Source: Acanthochromis polyacanthus (lineage: Eukaryota; Chordata; Actinopteri; Pomacentridae). Taken from it: a stretch of 64,000 nucleotides of DNA. Location of the stretch: the NCBI RefSeq assembly GCF_021347895.1, contig NC_067132.1, positions 29,889,757-29,953,756 of the forward strand, in the 5' to 3' direction. A model generated the notes under the pieces. The model was given only the letters and a program-made list of their open reading frames with translations, was not told where the DNA came from and made no database searches. How positions within the stretch are numbered: the stretch's first letter is position 1; the number at the start of each line of letters is the position of its first letter. The position numbers were made by a program, and so were the translations under genes. Positions 1-13,200 of the stretch are shown here, in pieces.

Positions 1-1272
1 TGTTATTGGACTTTTTATTTTTTACTTATTTCTAGTTCTAGTGTTCTAGTTTTGTACAGTTGAAGATAAAAGCAGGAAAATTAAACCTGTTATCTTCTCT
101 TGGTTAGCGTAGCTTCGTCCTCTTCCACGTCTTTAACACTAAAACATTCATAAATAATAACGTCTGGTCGTCGGTTTTCTTCCATTAAAGCTGCAGAGAC
201 GCATCACAGCAGCGATGAGGCGTTCACTGACCAACACAGAGTCTGAATTTAGAGCTGCAACCTTCAACTTTCCTGCACTGCAGCATGAAAACACTCACCT
301 TCTTCCTCCTCTTACTCTTCTTCTTCCTCCTCTTCCTGCTATTCCTCCTCTTCTTCTTCCTCCTCTTCCTCTTCTTCCTCTTTTTCCTCCTCTTTCTCCT
401 CTTCCTCTTTATCCTCCTCCTCCTCTTCTTCCTCCTCTTCCTGCTATTCCTCCTCTTCCTCTTCTTCCTCTTTTTCCACCTCTTTCTCCTCTTCCTCTTC
501 ATCCTCCTCCTCCTCTTCCTCTTCCTCCTCCTCTTCCTGCTCGCTGCCTCTTCGTCCTGCAGCCTCAGTAAATATTGTATCGAACCAAAAGCTGCATGGA
601 GCCACAGAACCCCATTTGTTTGTTTGTTTGTTTGTTTGTTAAAGGTGGATTTGACTTTTTAGTTGCAGGAGAGAAAATCACTTTCGAGCTTTCTGGAGTC
701 ACAGATTCAGGAAGAAACTTGTTTCTGGAGATGTTTTCCTGTTTGTCTGTATTACACATCAAGTTTTTTACTAACGCTCTGAAAACACATTAAAAACTGT
801 GAACATAAAGACAAATATCTATAAAATAATTAAAAGTTAGCAGATTTAAATGCAATTAAAACTGTTTAATTTTACAGTCACACACTAAGAAAACCAAATA
901 GACTTTTGATATTGACATTATTTACAGTTTAAAGATTGTTGTAAACTGTTAGAAAACATTCATTTTTACAGTGAATTTTTATGTCATTTATAAAATAATT
1001 TTCTTGTAAAATATCATTTTAAATTTTTTTAATATTATTGTTTTAATTGCAACGTACATAAAAAACAGGGTTAAAACAAACTGAATATTTTTACTTTTTC
1101 ATGAATAAATTTCACTCATTTGCAGAATATTAAATATAAAACTTGTCTGTCTGAAGTGTCAGACAGCAGCACTCGTCTCTCCTGCACGACGAACATTTAA
1201 AAGCTGTTTTTCACTCACGTCTCTTGGAGTGAAAACCTAAACATTTAAACATTTTTGTCTGTCGTCCTGCAG
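1..1272 (+). other. tnik intron (5' end truncated by window edge)
   Basis: AT-rich intron sequence. It contains a polypyrimidine microsatellite (297-545) and a short TTTG run (about 617-640). Nothing else recognised. The intron ends at the acceptor ctgcag just before 1273. Confidence 0.7.
297..545 (+). repeat. CTT/CCT polypyrimidine microsatellite
   Basis: About 250 bases of nearly pure pyrimidine built from cttcct units, with only scattered A. The Leu/Phe- or Lys/Arg-rich open frames it gives on both strands are artefacts of composition. Confidence 0.9.
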
Positions 1273-4200
1273 GATCTGACTGCTTTGGCCAAAGAGCTGA
1301 GGGAGCTGCGACAGGGCGAGGAGACGAGCCGGCCGCCGGTCAAAGTCACCGACTACTCGTCCTCCAGCGAAGAGTCCCACAGCAGCGAGGATGAGGAGGG
1401 AGAGGGCGGAGCCAACGACGGCACGGTGGCGGTCAGCGACATCCCACGGATCATGTGAGTCGACCACAGATGCACTTATTTCTCTTCATTTACAGTTTCT
1501 GTCCATTTGAAGGCTTTGTGTTGAAAGTTAAATGTTGCTAAAATGTTTGTTTTCAGGCCGGCGGCGAGTCAAAGCACCAACGAGTCGTTCGGGATGATGG
1601 GAGGACACAACGACTCTCATGGAGATTCGTACGGAAACAGCTCTCAGGACGGAACGCTGATGATGAGAGAGGTGAGTCCAGACCTTAAAGTTCTACCAAA
1701 ACCCCACGTTCATCCGTCTTTATAAAAAACACACATTATCCCTTTAAACTCAATGAGACTGGAAGGTCTGATGCAAAACGATCTCAATAAATTTTCACTT
1801 TGTTCTTAATGTAGATTAAATCACTGAAAGGTTTCCGGCCATTTTTACTCACTGTGGTTCATTTTCCACAGCAGCTACAGGTGCTAGCTGATTTTATCCC
1901 CCCTTTTGTTGCATTTATTAGCAAGATAATTCCAATTAAACTGTAGTTTCTGGATGTTTTTTGACTTTTTTTAAATTCTGTTCATCATCTGTCACTTTGA
2001 AATAATTAAAAATCACAATTTCTGAGTCATTATGGACAATTTGAGACATTTTTTAGAAGATTTTTGTCATTTTAGATGAATTTTAATCCAGTTTTGAGTC
2101 TCTGTTTGTCATCTGTAGAAAGATGTTTCACCATGCTGAATGTTTCTCCAACTCCTTGCTCCTCTGTTCACTGTTTCTGAGCCGTGCTGCTCTTATTTTA
2201 GTGATTCATTAGCTTTGATTTTCCTCTCAGTCTCTCTAAACCATCTGAAACTTCTCCAAAGTTACGTAAAATTGTCCAAACCAACCCATAATTTGTCCAA
2301 AGCAACAAAAAAAAACATCCAAACTGACTCAAGAATTATCCATACTAACTTGAAAACGGCCTCAAACTACTTTAAACTACTTCAATTTGATTTTTAACAA
2401 GTTTTATTCCAGTCTTGAGTCTCTGTTCATCACTCGTAGAAAGATGTTTCACCATGCTGGATGTATCTCCAACAACTTGCTCCTCTGTTCACAATTCTGA
2501 GCCATGCTGACTTTATTTATTCATCCAAGAGGTTTGATTTTCCTTAAACTTCATCTAAAATGACAGAAATCTTCAAAAAACACATTTTGAACTAGTTTAA
2601 AGTGATTTTCGACAGATTTTGAGTTCTTTTGGACAATTCTTCAGTCAATTTGGACGTTTTTTTTGCTGCTTTGGATAAATTTTGGGTCAATCTGGACAAT
2701 TTTATGTTACTCTGGAGAAGTTTCAGATGGTTTAGAGTAAAATCAAACCTACTGAATCACTAAATCAATGCAGCATGGCTCAGAAACAGAGAACAGAGGA
2801 GCAAGTTGGAGATACATTCAGCATCTTTCTAAAGTTGCGTGAAAAAATTGAAATTTTTGCAAAAATGTCTACAGCATGTTTTTTTCCCCAGTGCTACCAC
2901 CTGTGATCACTGTTGCATGTAGTAATTCCTTTTTTTTTTTCTGAAACAAATAACGAGAAAAATGTAACTTTTATTATGATTTACGTCATTCTAACTGTTA
3001 TAGTGCACAGACAACAAACAAATGCAACAAAAACGCTCAGAAACTGCAGCTTAATTGGCACTATATTGCTAATAAATGCCACAAATCGGGTTAAAATCAG
3101 CTGTCATCATCCATGTGGCTGTATTTGAAGTGATCAATTAGTTGCAGTGATGAAAAATGCAACAAAAACAGCCAGTAACTGCAGTTTAATTGGAAGTATA
3201 TTGCTAATAAGTGCTACAACGGAGGTTAAAACCAACTAGTGTGTGTTACATGTTGTGTGTTGTATGTTGTATGAAACAGTGGCATTAGAACACGTATGAG
3301 GGAGTGTTTTCTCTGTACCCGCCCGCCCCTGTCATAAAACGAGCTCCACACAGAAACAAACGCGCCTGCGAGCTCACCTGACCTGTCAATCACAGCCTCG
3401 CTGCAGTAGCCCCGCCCCCTCTCTCTCTTCTTCCAGAAACTCAGGGAACGGAGGCGGAGCTCTGCCGCCAGCAACGGTTTCCCCGGCAACGCTAATCTGT
3501 TCCCAGGCAATGCCAATCTCCCCGATTTGGTGCAGCAAAGCCCCTCCCCCCTGGTCTCCCCCGGCGATGCCTCCGGGGCCCAAGTAGGTGGAGCGCCACC
3601 TTAAAACTAAAAGAACCTCCCACCTCCTCCACCTGCACCGCCTCACCGCTGACCCTCACCTGTCCTCAGAGCATCCAGGAGACAAAGCTGGCAGAGCTGG
3701 AGCAGCGCGAGAGAGGAAAATAAAAATAAAGTTAGCAGCTCATCAAGCACAGAAATTATTCACCCGATTTAACAGAAGAACAATAAAACATGTAGAAGAA
3801 AACTGAATAAATTCAGCTACAAAAATCTAAAACAACTCTGGATAAAATTCACACTTTAGTTTTAGAGAAATATTAACACTGACTGGATGTACTTACTGAA
3901 TTACTTATTTGAAATTTAAGTGGATAAAAGTGCAGAGAAGTGAAGCGTTTTTAAACTTTACTTTTAAACAGCTACAATTGGTGCAAATCTCAGTTTAAAA
4001 AGAGGCTGCTGGATTTTTTTTTTAAAGGTGAAAATCTGCCAGAAAAAAAACCTATAAAAACTATGATCATCATCAATATCAGCAAAATAATATTTGTATT
4101 ATTATTAGTGTTTTTAACTATTAAAAACGTTTTTTAAACAAAATTATTTAAAAATATATTATTACTGTTATTTTTTACTCAGTGAATATCAGTAAAATAT

Positions 4201-7200
4201 TTATCATTATTTAATTATTGTTATTGGGGTTTTTTTCTGATTTAAATTGAAAACAGTAATTTTATGGTCACATTTTATAAAAGAAGAAGTACTGATTATT
4301 AAAAAAAATACAGATTTTTTTAAAGTGGACATTACTTACAATTTGTACATAATGCTTATTTTTTATGATTTTAAAATATTTTCTATAATAAAACACTTAT
4401 TATTAAAATGCAATTTTATGACCAAAGAAAAAGAACAAAACCGGTCTTTGTTCACTAATACCTTCAAATTATGACTCCAAATGACTAAAACAGTTAATTA
4501 GATATAAATGTGTGTATGCTGCTCCACTCTCCCTCGTTTATTTTTTGTATTTTAGCAAACTAGAAGTCAGAAATCGCTTTAGTTTCCTGCCCTGTCCTGT
4601 TTGATTCTGCCCCGTCCTGTTTGATTCTGCCCCGTCCTGTTTGATTCTGCCCCGTCTTGTTTGATTCTGCCCCGTCTGGCTCCAGTGTTTCACCACAGAT
4701 GAAACTTCCCTCGTCCGCTCGTTTTTCCCTCTCTTTACTCCCTTTCTCGGCTTTCCAGCCTCCGATCCAGAAACTTTCCTCCACCTCGTGCCCGAGAACA
4801 CGAGGCAGGTAGCCGACAAAATGAAGGAAACACTGATGATTACTGGAACCAACAGTGAAGCTCCAAAGAGCTTCAACCACCAAAAAAACGTTTCCTTTAT
4901 TTTGACGCCTGTTTCGTCCCAAACTATCAAACCTCCTGTCAGACTCCCGACTGACTCTGAATCTGTGTTGATCTGCAGTACGGGATGGGAGGCGGTGGAG
5001 GATCCAAGGCTTCCTTCACGCCATTTGTTGATCCGAGGGTCTACGGGACTTCTCCGACCGACGACGACGATAATAACTCTGCCTCAGGTGGGTTTTCTCT
5101 TCGAAGTTCTGCCTGGTGGTCGGGATCCTCGCAAGAACAATCTAAGGGGTCGGATACAAGGAATAAAGACCTTGAACTCTATGATTTTCTTTGCAAAAAA
5201 GCTTTCAAGCACCCTTGACCAGAGCTAAATGGTAAAGGCATCGAAATTAGCCTGGAAATCGCCCAGAGCTCAGACTTTGGAAGTGTTTTCGTCATCGAAT
5301 CCTAGACGAGCCCCCGAAAATGTTACAAGACTGACTGTCAGTTTGGCTCTTGGCTTCCCTAAGATGAGTTTATTTCCCAACATAGAGTTTGTTGATTAGA
5401 AAATGCAACAAATGACCATCATTGGGTTGCGTGGACTAACCTCCATCAGTGCACAGTTCTTATTCAAGATTTTTTTGTCTTCTTTTTGTAGGTTGTGGTT
5501 GATCCCAGACAAAACTATGTGAAAGTGTTAGCTAGTTAGCAAGAAAAAAGGCCTTTCTTTGGCCAAATCATGTTGATTTCTCAGATCTTCTTTGTATGAA
5601 TCACAAGTCAGAATAATCTTTATACAGACTGACTGAATGAATGAAAACATGTAGTAAAGGTTGGAAGCCGCTGCTATGCTAGCTCCCATCCCGTACTGCA
5701 GATCAGCACAGATTCAAACACTCATTTAATACAAGGCGCTTTAAAAAAAAATCTAAAAGTCTACTTTCTTTAGATTTGTGTAGTTGTGTAGCACGTCACT
5801 GCTCCCAGTCCTCCTGCAGCACTTCCTGTAGTCCCTTCATGTAAACTTGTTAAGCATAACCTGTGATGGCTGCTGTAATTGTTTCACCCAGTTTTCGTAG
5901 CCAAATCTTATTTCTATTACAAATTCAAACTGTTGAAGTATTGACCACATTTTTAGCGTAATTTTCACCGTGAACCTTTCTCTGTCCTGTTAAATACCAC
6001 CTCTAAAAGAGCATATCTGTACATAATAAATAAAGATGTTTATTTTGTGCTGCAGCGCTATTTGCTGACGAGCTGCTGAAGCAGGAACAGGAGCAGGCCA
6101 GACTCAATGAGGCCAGAAAGATCTCTGTGGTCAACGTCAACCCAACCAACATCCGACCGCACAGCGACACGCCTGAGATCCGGAAATACAAGAAACGCTT
6201 CAACTCCGAGATCCTGTGTGCCGCTCTGTGGGGTGAGGATGTCGCAACTTTACGATAGAATCAGTGATGTGCAGTTAAGGAGGATGTAGAAAACAGATGT
6301 TTGTGTGTTTGTGAAGGCGTGAACCTGCTGGTGGGAACCGAGAACGGCCTGATGCTGCTGGATCGGAGCGGTCAGGGCAAAGTTTACAACCTGATCAACC
6401 GACGGCGCTTCCAGCAGATGGACGTCCTGGAGGGACTCAACGTCCTGGTGACCATCTCAGGTTGGTAGACCTCTTTACATCTGTCTGCAGCTGCTTTTAC
6501 ACTAGATTCCTCCATTTACCTGCACAGACTCTTTGACTTTGTTGGATGATGGAGATCTTTCATATTTGAATGTTTCTGGTGAGTGTCTTCGGATGGTTGA
6601 CTCCATTTACCGTGATTCTTTGAGGCTTATTACGAACTGTAAAATGTTGACGCACCATTACGACCATTAGGATGGTCTGCTTTAGCAACCAGAAAGATCC
6701 AACGTTGGTATATTTTCATATACAAGGCAATAGTTGGACTACTGCCACCTACATTTGCTCCTTAACTGCACAGAAAAGTTCTGATCTTCACTTGCTCCAT
6801 TCACAAGATTATCTGTTGCTGACAGTTCCATGATCTCGTACTGAATTTGGAGAAAATAGTTTTGTTTACTCTGAACCTTTTGCATTTAATCTGTTGCAAA
6901 AAGACTGTAAACTACCCAAGTTAATCTCCTTGAGCGCCTTGAAATCCAAACTATGAGTTCTTGAGGCAACAACATGCACTTGTTTATCATAATTTGCTCA
7001 TAAATTTAATCTATTTAAATTGATTTTTGCTAGTGTCTTCATTGCGTTTTGTATTTGCTGCTGCCTGCCTTGGCCAAGACACCTTTGAAAAAGAGGTTCT
7101 TAATCTCAATGGGATTTCTCCTGAAAAATCTCCTGGAGCTAGCAGCTTGTTTCATGTGTAAACAATTTGTATTCACTAACCTCCACAACATCAGGGGGCG

Positions 7201-10200
7201 CTGTAGGAAGAGATGAACACCTGAACCTTTAAAAAACAGCTCCACTGATCAGATCTCTACTGATTTATTCAATTTTTACATAATTCAGAGTCAGGTTTTT
7301 ACACAAGAAGGTTGCTTTTAGAGAATGTTTTCAGGTTAGAATTAGATGTTCTTCTTTGTCTTTGTTGTTTAGTCTGGGTTCATAAAGCGACTTTGTCTTC
7401 TGCGTTGTTTCCAAACCAGGGAAGAAGAACAAGCTGCGTGTTTACTACCTGTCCTGGCTGAGGAACAGGATATTACACAACGACCCTGAAGTGGAGAAGA
7501 AGCAGGGCTGGATTACTGTTGGCGAGCTGGAGGGCTGCGTTCACTACAAAGTCGGTACGAAAGCAGCTTCAAGTCATCGTTCTGTTGACACGCCTCCAGT
7601 CTGGTGGCTAAAAGTTGGTCAACCATTCCAAAAGCCACCTGGGGTTACACTTGGACACATGAAAAGCAGTTGTTTTATTCTTAGATTGCCACCAAAACCA
7701 ACTGTCAACCCATAGACGGACACTTTGCATCCAAATTCATGTCTCTTGTTCTCACTTGATTTTTTTTAAAGAATTTATTGGAACGAGATGCAACGAAACT
7801 CAAAAAAAAAAATCACACGACTCGACCTTTCCAACAGTGATTGTTGTAAGTCTGTGCTGACGTATCAAATCTTGATTGTCGAGACTGTTCTGAAAAAAAT
7901 AAGACACCACACCAATAATGACCAAGATAAGGGCTTTAAAGTAAATGTTGTGAAATGACCTTGAAAGTAGCCCCCGAATCTCATAAGGTTTACTTTGTAA
8001 GAGTTCAAATCCTTGATGAGCCCCCAAAAATATCACAAGAAAAATGGTCAGGTTGGCTTTCAGTCCACATCAGCCTGTAAAGCATCGGTGGACAGTATTT
8101 ATTGTTTTTGTCAGTGGTGGCTGGTCTAGATGTTTGTGGCTAAATCTCCTGTGATTTCTGCTTCATATCTGAACTTGTTTTCCCTTTTTCCCGCAGTCAA
8201 GTACGAGAGGATTAAATTCTTGGTGATTGCTCTGAAGAATTCGGTGGAAATCTACGCCTGGGCGCCTAAACCTTACCACAAGTTCATGGCCTTCAAGGTA
8301 AACGAAATGGGAACAGGCTGCTTTATTTCTATTCCACAAGGGACCACTGGGTAAAAACGGCATTGAGGCTACATGGCATTGTTTTCATGACTGCATGTGA
8401 AAGATGGATGTAGCCATATCGAAAAAACGTGTATTATTTATTATATTTGACATTCGAATCCCAGCCAATGCTTCAGCACGAAGGGGGATTTCTGACTTTC
8501 GTGAAGGGAGAATTTCTCCAAAAGTTGTAGTATGCATACATACCAGGGTGTTGTATAACTAGTTCTGGACGTGGAGTAACCTGTAACTGCTTGTGTTCAA
8601 TCTGTAAGGGAGTCCAGAGAAAACCCAGCTTGTTGCACGTCTTTGACTTGTCATTGAACCATTGATCTGGAGTCTAACACGACAGCAGTCTTTTCAAGGT
8701 GACTGAGTTAGACAATGGTCCCTTTGGATGATAGTGAAAGGAAGACTCATGCAGGAACCAGTGTGTTCCAGTGCTAAAAGTTCCTTCCCCAACTGGGAAT
8801 CTAATTAGAGCCACAACAGTGAGATACCAGCCACATCCCAGCCATGAGACCATCATGGACCCGCTACTGGAACTAAGAGGACAGCAGTTCAAAAACAACA
8901 CCTTAACATGTGATTCCTCTTAGTTTACGGAGGTCTTTGGTTTTAAAGAAAGTTTAGACAAGATATTTTCCAATTAACTTACTGTCTTCCTCTCTGTGCT
9001 TCAGTCCTTCACTGACCTGCAGCACCGCCCCCTGCTGGTGGACCTGACCGTGGAGGAGGGCCAGAGGCTGAAGGTCATCTACGGATCCAGCGTCGGATTC
9101 CACGTCATCGATGTCGACTCCGGAAACCCCTACGACATCTACATCCCCTCACATGTAAGACTCTGTAGAACACCAAGTTTAAGACTTGGGTTAAGGTGTA
9201 GTCAGGTTAGTTTAAGGTGTAGTCAGGTTTGGTTAAGGTGTAGTCTGGTTTTTTAAGGTGTAGTCAGGTTTGTTTAAGGTGTAGTCAGGTTTGGTTAAGG
9301 TGTAGTCAGGTTAGGTTAAGGTGTAGTCAGGTTAGGTTAAGGTGTTGTCAGGTTAGGTTAAGGTGTAGTCAGGTTTGTTTAAGGTGTAGTCAGGTTAGGT
9401 TAAGGTGTAGTCGGGTTTTTTAAGGTGTAGTCGGGTTTGGTTAAGGTTTAGTCTGGTTTTTTAAGGTGTAATCAGGTTTGTTTAAGGTGTAGTCAGGTTT
9501 GGTTAAGGTGTAGTCAGGTTAGGTTAAGGTGTAGTCAGGTTAGGTTAAGGTGTAGTCAGGTTAGGTTAAGGTGTAGTTGGGTTTTTTAAGGTGTAGTCAG
9601 GTTTCTTTAAAGTGTAGTCAGGTTTAGTTAAGGTGTAGTCAGGTTAGGTTAAGGTGTAGTCAGGTTAGGTTAAGGTGTAGTTGGGTTTTTTAAGGTGTAG
9701 TCAGGTTTCTTTAAGGTGTAGTCAGGTTTAGTTAAGGTGTAGTCAGGTTAGGTTAAGGTGTAGTCAGGTTAGGTTAAGGTGTATTCGGGTTTTTTAAGGT
9801 GTGGTTAGGTTAAGGTGTAATCGGGTTTTTTAAGGTGTAGTCAAGTTTGGTTATGGTGTAGTCTGGTTTGGTTAAGGTGTAGTCAGGTTAGGTTAAGGTG
9901 TAGTCAGGTTAGGTTAAGGTGTTGTCAGGTTAGGTTAAGGTGTTGTGAGGTTAGGTTAAGGTGTAGTTAGGTTAAGGTGTAGTCAGGTTAGGTTAAGGTG
10001 TAGTCAGGTTTGTTTAAGGTGTAGTCAGGTTTGGTTAAGGTGTAGTCAGGTTAGTTTAAGGTGTAGTCGGGTTAGTTTAAGGCGTAATTTGTTGAGTTTG
10101 TTAGACAACTATAGCTGTGGTTACCGCTAGTTTATATCTCCAGGAACTGAATGGAAGTCAATGAGAAGTGATGGAAATTGTGTACAACTTTAATTTGAAC

Positions 10201-13200
10201 CATTTTAAAGTCAAACTGTCCGACTTTAATGAATGAAGCAGTGAGGAAGTTAGAGAATGAACACATGAATGTGTGACAGTTCCAGAAAACCAATAAAGGC
10301 GTAAACAAATGAATGTGTGAAGGTGAACCAGTGGTAGGAGGGTACAGATAGAAAAACAGGAGAGAAACACAATGAGTGTTGGAAATGAGCGAGTGAATGG
10401 GTGAATGGATAAATGAGTTAGTTGCTTTAAGAATGAATGAATGAATGAATGAATGAATGGGGGAAATCATGAGTGAGTGAGTGAGTGAGTACAGAGTGTA
10501 AATCCACCCTGTAAGAGTGAGAGAGAATGAATGAATGGATGAATTAGTGAGTCTGAAATGAAGACAAGTGTATGAAGGAATGAATGTAGGAAGAGGTGGC
10601 TGAATGAATGAGTGTTTCAATCAGGATTAGGATGCTGATTGAATGAGTGAGTGAATGTTTAAAGGGTTTGGGGGTGACTCAGTGAATAATTAAATGTTTA
10701 AGTCCAGGATTAGGTGACTGAATGAATGAATGATTCAGAGACTGTGTGAATGAATGTATGTTTAAATGTAGGATCTGGTGGCAAATGAATGAGTGAATTA
10801 AATGACTTGGTGAATGAATGACTGTTTAAATACAGAGTTAGGTGGCTGAGTGATCAGGTGAGTGTCAAAGGTAGATTTGTGAGCTGAGTGAATGAGTGAA
10901 TAGAATGAATGTGTGAGTGATTTAGGGAATGACTAAATGTTTAAATGTTTAGATTGATCAATGAATGAGTGAATCGGTGAATGAATGAATGAGTTTTTCA
11001 AAGCCTCAGTGAATGAATGAATGCTTAAATGTAGGATTAGATGAATGAATGAGTGAAAAAATGAATGAATGAGTGAATAGACTGGAATAGAGTCGGTGTC
11101 CTCCTCTAACCCGGTCTGGTTACAGTCAGGGGATGGAGACGGGGAGAAGGAGACGGTAACCACGGCAACCGCCTCACCGCGCTCTCGGCAGTCATGAATC
11201 ACACTGTGCTCATGTCTGTTTCCATGGCGATTGCGTGGCTGCGGGAGCCTCCATTGTTGCAGCAGTTTCTTCTCTCGGGGGCGGGGGTCGGGGGGTGTCG
11301 GGCGGCCCCTAACTCCCCCTAACTGCCCCCCTGCCCCTGCCCCCTCCAACTCCCTCCTCCCGTGTGTCGCCCCGGCAGATTCAGGGTCAGGTGACCCCGC
11401 ACGCCATTGTGGTTCTGCCCAAGACGGACGGCATGGAGATGCTGCTGTGCTACGAGGACGAGGGCGTCTACGTCAACACCTACGGACGCATCACCAAAGA
11501 CGTGGTGCTGCAGTGGGGCGAGATGCCCACCTCCGTCGGTACGTCAACCAATCAGCTCGCTTCTCCCTGACCCCTGACCTCTGACCTCTATATGAGCGGT
11601 CCCAGCAGATCATCCTTCACCCTCACCCCCCCACTCAGAGACGCTTCCAGCCAATCAGCAGCCAGACTGTCTCACCTGTGTGTCCGCACCTGGTTAAAGA
11701 GACGCTGCAGGTCTGAGGGAGTCGAGAGCGACGAGAACAGAAACACCTCCATCATTCAGTCCCTGCTCTGGAGTGTTTTAACATTAAACCAGAGAGTAAT
11801 AATCTACGGTGGCCCTGATGGGACAAATACAGCAAATAAGTTTACATTTACTGGAAAAACTAGAGAAATAATGTCCGTTTTTTTTTTATTTAGAAAATAT
11901 CTTTGATTATGAAAAACTTTTCTGTCATTTAGGGTTAGAGTTCAGACAACGTTATTTATTATATTTGCTCCGATCATTCATGTTTTCATTAGAGGTTCAT
12001 GTTTTACTAATTCTGCCAGATGTAAACTTATGATAAATAGATTTTTTTAAAAATTTTCATGAGTAATGAGATAATTACAAGGAAACATCCCCTATACAAT
12101 TATACTATACTTAGTAATTTATTTTATTTTTTTGATGTCGTACTATTTACAATTTTGGCCTGTTTTTTACCGTTAACACAAAAACTAATACTTTTTTCTG
12201 CTATTTTACGAGGTATTTTCTATGATTTTATTATATAATATAATGATATTTTTTGCTTATTTTAATACAGTAAAAAAGGGACATTTTATTTTATAATAGC
12301 AGTAAAATAATATTCATAAAATCTGATTTTTTAGCTTATTTAAATACAGTTTAACGTTTTAAAATTCTAATATAATATTTGTAAAAATAATATTCAAAAA
12401 ATAATATTTTGGACTTAATTAGATGCAATAAAAAAATAGAGAAATTTTAATATAATGAAATCTGTAAAATAAAATTCATATAATAATATTTTTTGCCTCT
12501 AAATGCAGTAAAAAAAAAAATAGACATTTTTGTGTCAAATACTGCAAATGAATAAAAAAATATGTATAAAAATTTATATTTTTTTGTGATTTTATTAGTT
12601 AATGTGTAATTTAACATAACAGTCAAAATTATTTACAAATTTTAAATCCCTGATATACGCTTTTTTAATTAAATATCTGTAAAATAATATTTTTTGCTTA
12701 TTTTAATGCAGTAAAAATAGAGAAATTTTAGTGTTGAGCACTGCAAATGAATAAATAAATATTTATTCAAAAAATGTTTTTTTCTGTTATTTTACTAGTT
12801 ATTATTTGTAATTTACCTAGACAGGGAAAATCTCTAAAATAACAGTTAAAATTGTTCACAATTTTTAAATCCCTGATATATTTAATATTTGTTAAGTATC
12901 TGTAAAATAATATTTTTTGCTTATTGAAGTACAGTCAAAAATAGAGAAATATCAAAAAAATACACAGCTAAAAACTGATGAAGAAACAGAGTTTCTGCAG
13001 TGGAAAAAGATTAAATACTGATTATAATGACGCTTCAGCCTCGCTAACAGGGTTTGTGAGTAAAGAACTTTTGTGTAATGAGGCTCAGATTGACTGTGGT
13101 CAGAGGAGCGTTCTGGTGTCGATGTTCTCGTGGTTTTCTGACCTAAAGACTCCCAGGACCTCGCTGTGTCTCTTTAACGTTCTGTCTTCACATCAACCTG

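Noticed and set aside
224..662. Leu/Phe- and Lys/Arg-rich frames near the window start
   Set aside because: Composition artefact of the CTT/CCT microsatellite in a tnik intron.
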